A stretch of 64,000 nt of DNA from the NCBI RefSeq assembly GCF_020295405.1, contig NZ_JADEYP010000006.1:1-64000 (forward strand). Direction: 5' to 3'. Positions 26,235-35,182 of the stretch are shown here, piece after piece. The position numbers were made by a program, and so were the translations under genes. The notes below the pieces were generated by a model. That model had not been told where the DNA came from, did not search any database, and saw nothing but the letters and a program-made list of their open reading frames with translations. The number at the start of each line of letters is the position of its first letter. The stretch's first letter is position 1. This stretch comes from Sphingobacterium bovistauri (GTDB lineage: Bacteria > Bacteroidota > Bacteroidia > Sphingobacteriales > Sphingobacteriaceae).

Positions 26235-27584
26235 TTACACAAAAGCACTAAACCCCGTTATACTTCTTCCGACAATTAGAGAATTAATCTCTTTGGTCCC
26301 CTCGTATGAATAAATAGCTTCGGCATCTGCCAAGAATCGAGCTACATTATATTCTAACAAAATTCCATTACCCCCCATTACTTCCCTTGCCCTAGATACG
26401 ATATCTCTTGTCCTTAGTGTACAAAAAACCTTTGCTAATGACGCATGTTCATCTTTCAATTTACCCTCGTCTTGTAGTTCTGATAGTCTAAAAACAAGAG
26501 TTTGCATAGAAGTCAGATTTGAAAGCATCTCTACCAAATGATTCTGAATCAACTGAAAGGAAGCGATAGGCTTACCAAACTGTTCGCGCTTTAAGGTATA
26601 TTCTAAGGCATTTTCATAGGCACCACGTGCGCATCCTACCGCCATCCAGGCTACGCCTGCCCTTGTCATTTGCAAGACTTTAGCTGTATCTTTGAATGAA
26701 TTAGCATTTGGCAATCTATCTGATTCAGGGACGATGCAATCAGTTAACGTGATCAAACCATTTTGCACAATACGCAATGCCATCTTTCCTTTAATCTTCT
26801 CCACAGCAAAGCCAGGATTCTCTTTACGCACAATAAAACCTTTTACTTGATTATCAGCGACATCTCTTGCCCAAATGATAGTAATATCTGAAAAAGTCGA
26901 ATTTCCTATCCATTTCTTTTGTCCATTCAACACCCATCCCTCTGCTGTCCTTTTACAAGTAGTAGTCAATCCTCCTGCGGTAGCTGAACCAACCTCAGGT
27001 TCCGTAAGTCCAAATGCACCAATTTTTTTTAATTGCTGCATCTGAGGTAACCATTCTTGCTTTTGTTCTTCTGAACCACACATATAAATTGACCCCATGG
27101 CTAAGCCACTCTGTACCCCGAAAAAAGTAGCGATAGAAGGATCGATTCGGCCAAACTCAGCTGCAATTATACCATCCATTAAAGAACTTCCTCCTGCACA
27201 ACCATACCCGTCGTACACGTACCCACAGATATTCAGTTCTGCTAATTTTGGAATTACTTCAAAAGGAAATTCATCGTGCAGCCAATATTTATTTACTAAA
27301 GGTTTTATTTCTGCTTCAAGAAAAGATCTCACCTTTAATTGCAATGCCCTATCTTCTGGAGACAGTTTTTCTGCTACACTATAAAAATCTGCGTTGATTG
27401 GAGGAGGATCCTTTTTTTTCTTTTGAGAAGTCAACATTTTCATAGCCATTTGCAACTGTCCCTCATCCATTTTGGATACAGAGTTGATTACAGCCGCCAA
27501 ATCCACTTTTTGAGACAATTTCTCCAGCTGTGCTAAATCGACTGATTTATACAACTTTAACAACTTTTTAAACTTATCTAACAT
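26235..27584 (-). CDS. Acyl-CoA dehydrogenase, glutaryl-CoA dehydrogenase-like
   Basis: 449 residues, FAD-dependent. The motifs FGLTEPEVGSATAG and WIGNSTFSDITIIWAR, and the C-terminal YEGTKEINSLIVGR (with its catalytic-type glutamate) place it near glutaryl-CoA dehydrogenase and plant short-chain acyl-CoA oxidase ACX4. It oxidises an acyl-CoA at alpha-beta; glutaryl-CoA is plausible but unproven. The family core starts only around residue 65 (DFYSVAEKLSPEDRAL). The first 60 residues form an extra helical, Lys-rich extension (MLDKFKKLLKLYKSV... and TSQKKKKDPPP) that is not part of the usual fold. It is a lone gene with no electron-transfer flavoprotein nearby. Confidence 0.88.
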   Translation of the reverse strand: MLDKFKKLLKLYKSVDLAQLEKLSQKVDLAAVINSVSKMDEGQLQMAMKMLTSQKKKKDPPPINADFYSVAEKLSPEDRALQLKVRSFLEAEIKPLVNKYWLHDEFPFEVIPKLAELNICGYVYDGYGCAGGSSLMDGIIAAEFGRIDPSIATFFGVQSGLAMGSIYMCGSEEQKQEWLPQMQQLKKIGAFGLTEPEVGSATAGGLTTTCKRTAEGWVLNGQKKWIGNSTFSDITIIWARDVADNQVKGFIVRKENPGFAVEKIKGKMALRIVQNGLITLTDCIVPESDRLPNANSFKDTAKVLQMTRAGVAWMAVGCARGAYENALEYTLKREQFGKPIASFQLIQNHLVEMLSNLTSMQTLVFRLSELQDEGKLKDEHASLAKVFCTLRTRDIVSRAREVMGGNGILLEYNVARFLADAEAIYSYEGTKEINSLIVGRSITGFSAFV

Positions 27585-27657
27585 AGCACATCCATTAGCT
27601 TTTAAAAACTTTTTTATTAAAATAACTTTTTATTGTTGCATTTCAAGAAATCTGTAC

Positions 27658-27665
27658 TATATTTG
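27658..27665 (+). promoter_or_regulatory. Promoter -7 element of the small lipoprotein
   Basis: TATATTTG matches the consensus exactly. It leaves an unusually long leader of about 150 nt to the start codon. The leader contains a short dyad TGACTA-TT-AGTCA (about 27702-27714) and a possible hairpin ATACC...GGTAT just before 27782. Confidence 0.6.
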
Positions 27666-27820
27666 CATCCGAAATAAGACGGAATTAAATTTATACATCT
27701 GACTATTAGTCATTTAGAATAAAAATAAAAAAGTTTTATTTTTTGGGTTACCTTTTAAAGATACCCGTATTAATAGGTATAGTAAACAAATTTGTTTCAA
27801 TTAAAATAGAAAATTAAAAA

Positions 27821-28030
27821 ATGAAAAATTTATTCGCATTCGGATTTTTAGCTTTAGCTTTAACTGTAGTTTCTTGTAACAACACTACTAAAACAGAAGA
27901 AACTGCTGATTCTTTAACTAACGTTATCGATTCTACAGCAACAGCTTTAACTGATTCTATCAACGCTACTGCTGATTCAGCTGTTGCTAAAGTTGATTCA
28001 ATCGTTGATTCAGTAGCTAACGCTCAATAA
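27821..28030 (+). CDS. Small Ala/Asp/Ser-rich lipoprotein
   Basis: 69 residues. The signal peptide ends with lipobox TVVSC (C19), so the mature protein is a 51-residue lipid-anchored peptide. The mature part is built of T/A-D-S words spaced by 7 to 11 residues (ETADSL, VIDSTA, LTDSI, TADSAV, KVDSI, VDSVA), as in a long amphipathic helix or Lpp-like coiled coil. I do not recognise the family. An own promoter, a long leader and a strong terminator suggest abundant, separately regulated expression, and a structural envelope role is a reasonable guess. Confidence 0.85.
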   Translation: MKNLFAFGFLALALTVVSCNNTTKTEETADSLTNVIDSTATALTDSINATADSAVAKVDSIVDSVANAQ

Positions 28031-28054
28031 TTCCGATAAGAGTTAAAATACTCC

Positions 28055-28090
28055 AAAAAGCTCGTGTTTTTATTAACACGAGCTTTTTTG
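28055..28090 (+). terminator. Terminator of the small lipoprotein gene
   Basis: A 14-bp perfect stem (AAAAAGCTCGTGTT / AACACGAGCTTTTT) followed by further T. Confidence 0.92.
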
Positions 28091-28177
28091 TTTATATTAA
28101 TTAAACGAATAAGTTTAATATTTTCGTATTTTTACAGCTAACTTAATTAGTCCTTCTGACTCATATTATTTTAACTT

Positions 28178-29527
28178 ATGACATTATCATCACTTACAGC
28201 CGTAACTCCAGTAGACGGAAGATATTACAATGCTACAAAAGAATTATCTGATTACTTTTCAGAATTTGCACTTATCAAATACCGTGTTTTAGTTGAGGTT
28301 GAATATTTTATTGCATTAGCTGAATCAGGTATTCCACAATTGGCACATTTTGACGGTTCATTGAATGATAAACTAAGAAGTATTTATCAAAACTTTAGCC
28401 TTGAAAATGCACAATGGATTAAGGATACAGAGAAGGTAACCAATCACGATGTAAAAGCTGTAGAATACTTCCTTAAAAATGAATTTGAAAAATTAGGTCT
28501 TCAAGATTCTTTAGAATTCATCCATTTTGGATTGACTTCTCAAGATATTAACAATACAGCTATCCCCTATTCTTGGAAAGAAGCTATTAATAATGTATAT
28601 CTTCCTACTGTTACAGAATTAATCACGGAATTAAAAAGTCTTGCTGAGGAATGGAAAGACATCTCCATGCTAGCTCGCACACATGGACAACCAGCATCTC
28701 CTACCCGTTTAGGGAAAGAAATAAACGTATTCATCGAGCGTATCGAGAAGCAAGTGAACACTTTAAAATCGGTACCGTATTCTGCAAAGTTCGGCGGTGC
28801 AACGGGTAATCTTAACGCACATCACGTAGCATATCCTTCTATGGATTGGGTTTCTTTTGGAAATAAATTCGTAAACGAACAATTAGGACTTGACCGCTCA
28901 CAAACAACTACACAAATAGAGCACTATGACAACTTCGCAGCTAGCTGTGATGCTATGAAACGTGTAAATAATATTGTAATTGATTTATGTCGTGACATTT
29001 GGACGTATATTTCAATGGATTATTTCAAACAAAAAATCACTGCTGGTCAAATTGGTTCATCTGCAATGCCACACAAAGTAAATCCGATCGATTTTGAAAA
29101 TGCAGAAGGTAACTTGGGTCTTGCTAATGCTATTTTAGAACATTTAGCGGCCAAATTACCGATTTCAAGATTGCAACGCGACTTGACGGACTCTACTGTT
29201 CTTCGCAATATCGGTGTACCATTTGCACATACTTTGATTGCTTTCAAATCAACATTACGCGGTTTACGCAAATTGATTTTAAATGCTGAAGCATTCCAAA
29301 AAGATTTAGAAAATAATTGGGCTGTAGTAGCCGAGGCAATTCAAACCATCTTGCGTCGCGAGGGATATCCAAAACCTTATGAAGCATTAAAAGATTTAAC
29401 ACGTACAAATTCGCATATTACACAAGAAACAATTGCTGAATTTGTAGAAGGTTTGAATATTAATGATGATGTAAAGGCTGAAATTAAAAATATTACGCCG
29501 TGGAATTACACAGGCGTTTCATTGTAA
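28178..29527 (+). CDS. purB: Adenylosuccinate lyase
   Basis: 449 residues. It cleaves SAICAR to AICAR and adenylosuccinate to AMP, thus acting twice in purine synthesis. Fumarase/aspartase superfamily motifs are visible: TSQD (120-123), the ARTHGQPASPT region with catalytic H169, and the signature loop GSSAMPHKVNP (293-303) with the catalytic serine. Length and order match the long E. coli-type PurB. It is a single gene; no other purine genes are near. Confidence 0.95.
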   Translation: MTLSSLTAVTPVDGRYYNATKELSDYFSEFALIKYRVLVEVEYFIALAESGIPQLAHFDGSLNDKLRSIYQNFSLENAQWIKDTEKVTNHDVKAVEYFLKNEFEKLGLQDSLEFIHFGLTSQDINNTAIPYSWKEAINNVYLPTVTELITELKSLAEEWKDISMLARTHGQPASPTRLGKEINVFIERIEKQVNTLKSVPYSAKFGGATGNLNAHHVAYPSMDWVSFGNKFVNEQLGLDRSQTTTQIEHYDNFAASCDAMKRVNNIVIDLCRDIWTYISMDYFKQKITAGQIGSSAMPHKVNPIDFENAEGNLGLANAILEHLAAKLPISRLQRDLTDSTVLRNIGVPFAHTLIAFKSTLRGLRKLILNAEAFQKDLENNWAVVAEAIQTILRREGYPKPYEALKDLTRTNSHITQETIAEFVEGLNINDDVKAEIKNITPWNYTGVSL

Positions 29528-29567
29528 GCTTTTACGATTCAATGACGTGGATATTTAAGCTATCTAT

Positions 29568-29575
29568 TATATTTG
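29568..29575 (+). promoter_or_regulatory. nfu promoter -7 element
   Basis: TATATTTG matches the consensus, 18 bp before the chosen start at 29594, so the leader is only about 10-15 nt. This supports the later ATG. Confidence 0.6.
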
Positions 29576-29593
29576 AATAATTTAATAAATAAC

Positions 29594-30148
29594 ATGGCAA
29601 CAATTAACGTATATACAGAATCTACACCAAATCCTTCTACAATGAAGTTTTTGGTAAATAAGCTTTTAATTAACGGTAGTGTAGATTTTCCAGATAGAGA
29701 AAAGGCACAAGAATCACCGTTTGCGCGCGAATTATTCAAATTCAATTTTGTAAATGGCGTTTTCTTTGCTTCTAATTTCGTAACGGTCACTAAAACAGAC
29801 GATGCAGAATGGAGCGACATTGAAGCTTTACTTAAGGAGTTTGTTAAAGGTGCTGTAGAATCTGAATTAAAAATACAAGAAGTTGTAAAAGACGAAGATG
29901 TAGCTTTCGAAGGTACTGAAACTGAAATTAAGATTCAACAAGTATTGCACGACTATGTGCGTCCTGCTGTAGAACAAGACGGTGGAGCTATAGCTTATAA
30001 ATCTTTCGAAAATGGCACTGTAACAGTGGAATTGAGAGGATCTTGTAGTGGTTGTCCATCTTCGACTATTACGTTAAAATCTGGCATCGAAGGCTTGTTA
30101 AAACGTATGGTACCCGAAGTAGAAGAGGTAGTTGCGGAAGCAATGTAA
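29594..30148 (+). CDS. nfu: Nfu-type iron-sulfur cluster carrier
   Basis: 184 residues from the ATG at 29594; the in-frame ATG 21 bases upstream lies over the promoter and is rejected. The N-terminal Nfu_N domain (MATINVYTESTPNPSTMKF) is followed by a NifU-like C-terminal domain with the cluster-binding CxxC in GSCSGCPSS (C151, C154). Such proteins deliver 4Fe-4S clusters to enzymes including lipoyl synthase, and lipA is encoded about 2 kb downstream on the other strand, although not in the same operon. Confidence 0.92.
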   Translation: MATINVYTESTPNPSTMKFLVNKLLINGSVDFPDREKAQESPFARELFKFNFVNGVFFASNFVTVTKTDDAEWSDIEALLKEFVKGAVESELKIQEVVKDEDVAFEGTETEIKIQQVLHDYVRPAVEQDGGAIAYKSFENGTVTVELRGSCSGCPSSTITLKSGIEGLLKRMVPEVEEVVAEAM

Positions 30149-30170
30149 CAAATACCAATTCAAAACATAT

Positions 30171-30206
30171 AAAAAAGGCTTAGTAAGTTTACTAAGCCTT
30201 TTTTTT
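30171..30206 (+). terminator. Terminator of nfu
   Basis: A 16-bp perfect stem (30171-30186 with 30189-30204; core GGCTTAGTAA) and T-run. Confidence 0.92.
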
Positions 30207-30254
30207 GTTATTAGTATTACGATTTTACTAACTTTAATAAATAATCATATCTAC

Positions 30255-31883
30255 ATGAAATTTATAGGTCTAATTTTTACACTAATTTTATTTATACAGT
30301 GTACGACTAATATTGAAGTTGACTTAATCGTGCACAATGCCAAAGTTTATTCTGTAGACTCTAATTTCACTATTCATCAAGCATTCGCTGTCAAAAACGG
30401 GATATTTATTGATATAGGGACAGATAAACAGATGTTGTCACGATATAAAGCAAAAGAAATTATTGATGCCAATCAAAAAGCGATTTACCCCGGATTTTAT
30501 GATGGTCACGCACATTCATTTATGCTTGCAGATTATTTACAACAAGTTGATTTAGTTGGCTGCAAATCGATGAAAGATTTTGTTGCCCGCGTACAAGAAT
30601 ACCGCAAAAAAAATCCAGATTCCAAATGGATTTTGGGAGGTGGATGGGATGAGTCACTTTGGGATATTAAGCAATACCCACATAGAGATACTTTAGACAA
30701 ATATTTCCCAGATATCCCTATTTTCCTTAACCGCATCGATTATCACGCTGCAATAGTTAATTCTGAAGCATTAAGAATTGCACAAATCGATACTTCAGTA
30801 TATGTTGAAGGAGGGAAAATAGAAATAGATTCCACACAACGTATGACGGGATTATTAATTGATAATGCTATGGCATTAGTTTCAAAATATATCCCTGCGG
30901 GTAATGAAGTTAATATTTTACAAAAGCTAAGGCAGGCACAAGATTCCTTGTTATCAGTTGGCTTGACAAGTATTGTTGATGCAGGCTTAGAAGTTGAACA
31001 ATTAGAATTATTGAAGAAATTTTATGAGCAAGACTCCTTAAAAATTCGCAACTACGCCATGTTATTTGCTGAGCCTCATAATATTTCAAAATATATCAAT
31101 GAGGGAACATTCGAATCTGAAAGGCTAAATATTAAAGCTATAAAATTAATGGCAGATGGGGCATTAGGATCGCGTGGAGCTCGTATGTTAGAAAACTACA
31201 GTGACGATAGCACAAAAGGATTTCTTCTGCATTCCAAAGAAGAATTTAAGGAGTCGTTAGCACAATTAGCCAATTCCAATTTTCAAGTAGCGATACATGC
31301 TATAGGTGATTCTACCAACAGAATGCTTTTAGACTTGTACGGTGCTTTAGACATCAAAAATAGAAGATGGCGAATTGAACATGCACAAGTGGTACATCCG
31401 TCGGATTTTATAAAATTCAAAAGATATCAAATCATACCTTCGATACAGCCGACACACGCTACTTCTGATATGAATTGGCTAATACAACGCATAGGAATAG
31501 AAAGAGCCAAAGGAGCATATGCGTACAAGGAACTACTTAAATCATATGGAAAAGTAGTTATTGGCACAGATTTTCCCATTGAACATTTTAATCCACTATA
31601 TAGTTTTCACGCTGCTGTAGCTCGGCAAAATGCACAAGGACAACCAAAAGAAGGTTTTCAAATGGAAAATGCATTATCTCGAGAAGAAGCTCTACGAGGC
31701 ATGACGATTTGGGCAGCCTACGGCTGCTTTCAAGAGAAAAAAAGAGGATCGATAGAGAAAGGCAAGGATGCTGATTTTATCATATTAGACGATGATATCA
31801 TGACCGCATCAAACGAAAAATTAAGAGGTATCAAAACATTACGGACTGTAATTGCAGGTGAATCTGTATATATTAGACAATAA
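30255..31883 (+). CDS. Amidohydrolase family 3 (YtcJ-like) lipoprotein
   Basis: 542 residues from the ATG at 30255; a longer frame would begin inside nfu and cross its terminator. The short signal peptide ends with lipobox LFIQC (C16). The metal-dependent hydrolase core has the first metal-binding HxH in YPGFYDGHAHS (H85, H87), the strand motif KLMADGALGSRGARM, the histidines of VAIHAIGDS and RIEHAQVV, and a late aspartate in VIGTDFPIE. Family members hydrolyse amide or N-formyl bonds in diverse small molecules; the substrate is unknown. Export as a lipoprotein is common for this family in Bacteroidota. Confidence 0.85.
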   Translation: MKFIGLIFTLILFIQCTTNIEVDLIVHNAKVYSVDSNFTIHQAFAVKNGIFIDIGTDKQMLSRYKAKEIIDANQKAIYPGFYDGHAHSFMLADYLQQVDLVGCKSMKDFVARVQEYRKKNPDSKWILGGGWDESLWDIKQYPHRDTLDKYFPDIPIFLNRIDYHAAIVNSEALRIAQIDTSVYVEGGKIEIDSTQRMTGLLIDNAMALVSKYIPAGNEVNILQKLRQAQDSLLSVGLTSIVDAGLEVEQLELLKKFYEQDSLKIRNYAMLFAEPHNISKYINEGTFESERLNIKAIKLMADGALGSRGARMLENYSDDSTKGFLLHSKEEFKESLAQLANSNFQVAIHAIGDSTNRMLLDLYGALDIKNRRWRIEHAQVVHPSDFIKFKRYQIIPSIQPTHATSDMNWLIQRIGIERAKGAYAYKELLKSYGKVVIGTDFPIEHFNPLYSFHAAVARQNAQGQPKEGFQMENALSREEALRGMTIWAAYGCFQEKKRGSIEKGKDADFIILDDDIMTASNEKLRGIKTLRTVIAGESVYIRQ

Positions 31884-31908
31884 AAAAGGAGCTTACAGCT
31901 CCTTTTTT
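31882..31908. terminator. Bidirectional terminator between amidohydrolase and lipA
   Basis: A 12-bp perfect stem (AAAAAAGGAGCT / AGCTCCTTTTTT) with loop TAC occupies almost the whole 26-nt gap between the two convergent stop codons. Confidence 0.92.
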
Positions 31909-31909
31909 A

Positions 31910-32791
31910 TTATTGCATATCGAATAAATGTTTTTCGGCATGGTATGAAGATCGAACTAAAGGTCCTGATTCCACATATTTGAATCCCATTTCTAAACCA
32001 ATTTGTTTGTATTTTTCGAATTGTGCAGGCGTAATCCAATCGATGACTGGATGGTGTGCCTTAGTAGGTTGTAGGTATTGACCCAATGTCAAAATATGAA
32101 CACCTACATTATACAAATCTTGCATTGCTTCTACCACATCCTCTTCAGTCTCTCCCAATCCCAACATAATTCCAGATTTCGTACGAAGACCTGCTTCAGA
32201 AATACGACGAAGGCATTCTAATGAACGATCATATTTAGCTTGAATACGCACTTCACGAGTAAGTCTACGAACTGTTTCTAAATTATGCGAAACGACTTCA
32301 GGACGAACAGCAATCACACGTTCCAAATTTTCCCATTGGCCTTTGAAATCAGGAATCAATGTTTCCAAAGTTGTTTCAGGACTTTCACGACGAATTGCAT
32401 TAATGGTTTCAGCCCAAATTGTAGAACCACCATCTTTCAAATCATCACGATCAACAGAAGTAATCACACAATGTTTCACTTGCATCAACTTAACAGAATT
32501 TGCTACGCGATTAGGCTCATCCAAATCTACAGCCAATGGTCTTCCTGTAGCTACCGCACAAAATGAACATGAACGTGTACATATATTGCCCAAAATCATA
32601 AATGTAGCAGTACCTGCCCCCCAACACTCTCCCATGTTAGGACAATTACCACTCTCACAAATCGTATGTAGTTTATGCTCGTCTACCAAATTACGAACAT
32701 GACGATATTCTTTTCCCACTGGAAGTTTTACACGTAACCAATCAGGCTTACGCTGTGTCTGATTAACAGGTATAACAGGTAGTTCAATCAT
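31910..32791 (-). CDS. lipA: Lipoyl synthase
   Basis: 293 residues. This radical SAM enzyme inserts two sulfurs into octanoyl groups on lipoyl carrier domains. The auxiliary cluster cysteines are C45, C50 and C56 ([12 protein letters not shown]), and the radical SAM cluster is CTRSCSFC (C71, C75, C78). The C-terminal RSSYHAEK provides the serine ligand of the auxiliary cluster. lipB is not adjacent. Confidence 0.96.
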   Translation of the reverse strand: MIELPVIPVNQTQRKPDWLRVKLPVGKEYRHVRNLVDEHKLHTICESGNCPNMGECWGAGTATFMILGNICTRSCSFCAVATGRPLAVDLDEPNRVANSVKLMQVKHCVITSVDRDDLKDGGSTIWAETINAIRRESPETTLETLIPDFKGQWENLERVIAVRPEVVSHNLETVRRLTREVRIQAKYDRSLECLRRISEAGLRTKSGIMLGLGETEEDVVEAMQDLYNVGVHILTLGQYLQPTKAHHPVIDWITPAQFEKYKQIGLEMGFKYVESGPLVRSSYHAEKHLFDMQ

Positions 32792-32795
32792 AGCA

Positions 32796-32803
32796 CAAAT
32801 GTA
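32796..32803 (-). promoter_or_regulatory. Possible lipA -7 element
   Basis: The minus strand reads TACATTTG, which fits TAnnTTTG, but it is only 5 bp from the start codon. If used, the lipA message would be essentially leaderless. Confidence 0.35.
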
Positions 32804-32861
32804 ATGAAACTTTGGCTAATCTGAATAAGAATTATTGTTAACAGAAAATCATATTAAAGAG

Positions 32862-32890
32862 AAAAGGCCTTGATTTTATCAAGGCCTTTT
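32862..32890 (-). terminator. Terminator of the two-gene barrel-protein operon
   Basis: A 13-bp perfect stem (AAAAGGCCTTGAT / ATCAAGGCCTTTT), loop TTT, 25 bp past the stop of the 223-residue barrel gene. Confidence 0.88.
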
Positions 32891-32915
32891 CAAGTATCAA
32901 ACGTGTATTCTTAAA

Positions 32916-33587
32916 TTAGAATTGATAACCTATCCCAAAGGAGAAACCACGGCTTTTTAGTTCTTCATTTCTGACTGTTCCTAGATTTCTAAGACCTAAA
33001 GTATATGAAGTATTGATCAAGATTCCATTGTTGAATTTATACCCCAATCCAAAATTAAGTCCATAATCATCCTTTCTAAAATCCTCATACCTTCCATATG
33101 ATATATCAGTTTCGTCAATTATAGGATTCTCTGGATCTGTAATATCGACTACACCTTTATAAGTACCACCGAAATTCAAACCATAATGACCACCAGCACT
33201 AATTACAACATCTCCGCCGAAATTCATTGGTAAGTAATAAGAGACAGCTAAGGGCACACCAACAAACATATAATTTGCTTCATAATCATTGCCTGGTATT
33301 TTTCCACCTCTTCCTTCCAATGTTATACCCGGTTCTAAAGCAATTCTATTAGAAAGCATAATACTAGTAAAACCCGTGATATAGAAATTGGTTACAGCTT
33401 TAGTTTCAACAGACTCCTGCTTATCACCATCAAAACCAACAAATTCATCACCATCCATTATGAAAACAGGCTCTAATAATGTAAATTTTGGAAAATTCAC
33501 ACCTGCTTTAACTCCATAACTAATTTGACCAAAAACATTACTGCTAAATACTAGCAACGCAAAACTTAATACTAACTTAAAATACAT
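32916..33587 (-). CDS. PorT-like outer membrane beta-barrel protein (A)
   Basis: 223 residues. The signal peptide ends SSNVFGQ, followed by the family opening ISYGVKAGVNFPKF. About eight amphipathic strands with alternating aromatics run to the terminal strand GFSFGIGYQF, ending in the C-terminal phenylalanine used for BAM recognition. It belongs to the 'outer membrane protein beta-barrel' families frequent in Bacteroidota; no function is known. It starts 19 nt after the next paralogue, with which it shares a transcript. It is the most diverged of the three copies, with an acidic loop (DPENPIIDETDI). Confidence 0.82.
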   Translation of the reverse strand: MYFKLVLSFALLVFSSNVFGQISYGVKAGVNFPKFTLLEPVFIMDGDEFVGFDGDKQESVETKAVTNFYITGFTSIMLSNRIALEPGITLEGRGGKIPGNDYEANYMFVGVPLAVSYYLPMNFGGDVVISAGGHYGLNFGGTYKGVVDITDPENPIIDETDISYGRYEDFRKDDYGLNFGLGYKFNNGILINTSYTLGLRNLGTVRNEELKSRGFSFGIGYQF

Positions 33588-33606
33588 TTATATGTTTACT
33601 TATTTT

Positions 33607-34245
33607 TTAAAATTGATAACCAATTCCGAAACGAATTGTATAATTGTGTAAATGATCATTTTTTTCTCTTGGATGCAAATCTGCAATACCCAATCCATAT
33701 TCAGCATTGATTAAGAAACCATTTCTAAGCTTATAGCCTAACAAAAAGTTTGCACCAGCATCAATTAGCTTTTGATCTCTATCATCTCCCGAAAATTTCA
33801 AATCAGACTCACCAACTGTTCCAAAATCTGGAGCACCTATTGCTTCTACTTTAGTTTTACCTGCAATATTAAACCCAACATAAGGACCAGCACCTATAAA
33901 CACAGAGCCTGACTCACCAGTTGGAATATAATACATCAAATTTACAGGCACTTCAATAGACATCACATCCCAAGTAGCAACCGTTTCGCCGTCTTTAGTA
34001 TACTTATCACCTTTACCTTGCAAGGATACTCCTGGTTGTAAACCAAAATTACCCCCTAAACCAAATTCAGCATATCCTGTAATGAAGTAAGATAAATAGT
34101 TTTTTTGCTTAAAATCAGAAGAAAAATCCTCATAATTTGTTTTTGTTAAATTAACTCCTGTTTTAATACCATAACTAACTTGTGCTACAGCCGCCGAAGA
34201 AGCGAACATTGCCAAAGCGGCAATTAAAAAGTTTTTCATTTTCAT
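33607..34245 (-). CDS. PorT-like outer membrane beta-barrel protein (B)
   Basis: 212 residues from the ATG at 34245. A longer frame to 34275 would cover the promoter element at 34265-34272 and spoil the signal peptide. The signal peptide ends SAAVAQ, then VSYGIKTGVNLTKT. The barrel strands are closest to copy C, sharing the PVNLMYYIPTGESGSVFIGAGPY-type core (about residues 95-117) and a terminal IRFGIGYQF. It is cotranscribed with copy A. Ligand or partner unknown. Confidence 0.84.
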   Translation of the reverse strand: MKMKNFLIAALAMFASSAAVAQVSYGIKTGVNLTKTNYEDFSSDFKQKNYLSYFITGYAEFGLGGNFGLQPGVSLQGKGDKYTKDGETVATWDVMSIEVPVNLMYYIPTGESGSVFIGAGPYVGFNIAGKTKVEAIGAPDFGTVGESDLKFSGDDRDQKLIDAGANFLLGYKLRNGFLINAEYGLGIADLHPREKNDHLHNYTIRFGIGYQF

Positions 34246-34264
34246 ATTGTAGATTATTGTTTCC

Positions 34265-34272
34265 CAAAAATA
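34265..34272 (-). promoter_or_regulatory. Promoter -7 element of barrel operon B-A
   Basis: The minus strand reads TATTTTTG. It lies about 20 bp from the chosen start and downstream of the terminator of copy C, so the B-A pair is a separate transcript. Confidence 0.55.
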
Positions 34273-34295
34273 CATAAAGTATATTGAAAATCAAT

Positions 34296-34325
34296 AAAAA
34301 AGGCCTTCCGAAACCGGAAGACCTT
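34296..34325 (-). terminator. Terminator of barrel gene C
   Basis: An 11-bp stem (AAGGCCTTCCG / CGGAAGACCTT). The one irregular position becomes a G-U pair only in the minus-strand RNA, which confirms the direction. A run of A on the + strand gives the U-tract. Confidence 0.85.
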
Positions 34326-34354
34326 CTATAATAAAACATTTACCTTGTTTTTAC

Positions 34355-34996
34355 TTAGAATTGGAAACCAACACCAAATGACAATACTCTATTCGAAATT
34401 TTGTCGTCAGTCTTATCGCTTGGTGACAAATTTGTCAAGCCTAAACCATAACCCGCATTAATTAAGAAGCCATTTGCTAATTTATATCCAGCTAAGAAGT
34501 TTACCCCTGCATCGAATGCTTTCATATCTTTATCATCACCAGTAAAATCAATGTCTTCTTCAATATCTCCACCGTTTTCTCCAATGTTTCCACTCACTTT
34601 ATATTTACCACTAATATTATAACCCGCGTAAGGTCCAGCGCCTAAAAATAGTGACCCTGAATTACCAGCTGGTACATAGTAAACAAAATTAACTGGAATT
34701 TCTACTGACATCGTAGAAAATTTGCCCTCTATAGATGCCGTAGTACCACCACCTGAAATACCACCTGAATGTTTAGATCCTTTATTTTGTAAAGATAGAC
34801 CTGGCTGAATTGAAAAATTTGGTGCGATTGGCATATCAGCAAAACCTGTAATGTGAAAACCTACATTGTTTTCAGCATTATCAGTATTAGAAAACTTACT
34901 TAAATTCACACCAGCCTTTATTCCATATGATGTTTGAGCCTGTGCTCCAGCTGCCATTAATAATGCAGCACCTAATGATAGTAAAACTTTTTTCAT
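34355..34996 (-). CDS. PorT-like outer membrane beta-barrel protein (C)
   Basis: 213 residues. The signal peptide ends AAGAQAQ, followed by TSYGIKAGVNLSKF. Strands such as FVYYVPAGNSGSLFLGAGPY and a terminal LSFGVGFQF mark it as a paralogue of the two downstream genes. Loops are Gly- and Asp-rich. It has its own terminator, so regulation may differ from copies A and B. No clear -7 element could be chosen in the 100 bp upstream. Confidence 0.84.
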   Translation of the reverse strand: MKKVLLSLGAALLMAAGAQAQTSYGIKAGVNLSKFSNTDNAENNVGFHITGFADMPIAPNFSIQPGLSLQNKGSKHSGGISGGGTTASIEGKFSTMSVEIPVNFVYYVPAGNSGSLFLGAGPYAGYNISGKYKVSGNIGENGGDIEEDIDFTGDDKDMKAFDAGVNFLAGYKLANGFLINAGYGLGLTNLSPSDKTDDKISNRVLSFGVGFQF

Positions 34997-35130
34997 AACC
35001 TTAATATTATATTGTTTTCATTTTTATGTAGTTACCCTAAACCCATATAGAATAACCTATCTTATTTAGGTTTTGCAAATTTGATACCAAAAATTAAACT
35101 CATAAAATTTTAGTTTATTTTGAATTTATT

Positions 35131-35162
35131 TTTGGCATTTACAAAATTAAGAGTTACTTTTG
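35131..35162 (+). promoter_or_regulatory. Promoter of tRNA-Cys
   Basis: TTTG (35131-35134), a 20-bp spacer and TACTTTTG (35155-35162) give a full match to the Bacteroidota -33/-7 pattern, ending 20 bp before the tRNA. Confidence 0.8.
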
Positions 35163-35182
35163 CACACCCAGTAAGGGAAAAG

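Noticed and set aside
30132-30254. N-terminal extension of the amidohydrolase
   Set aside because: It overlaps nfu and its terminator; the later ATG gives a proper lipoprotein signal.
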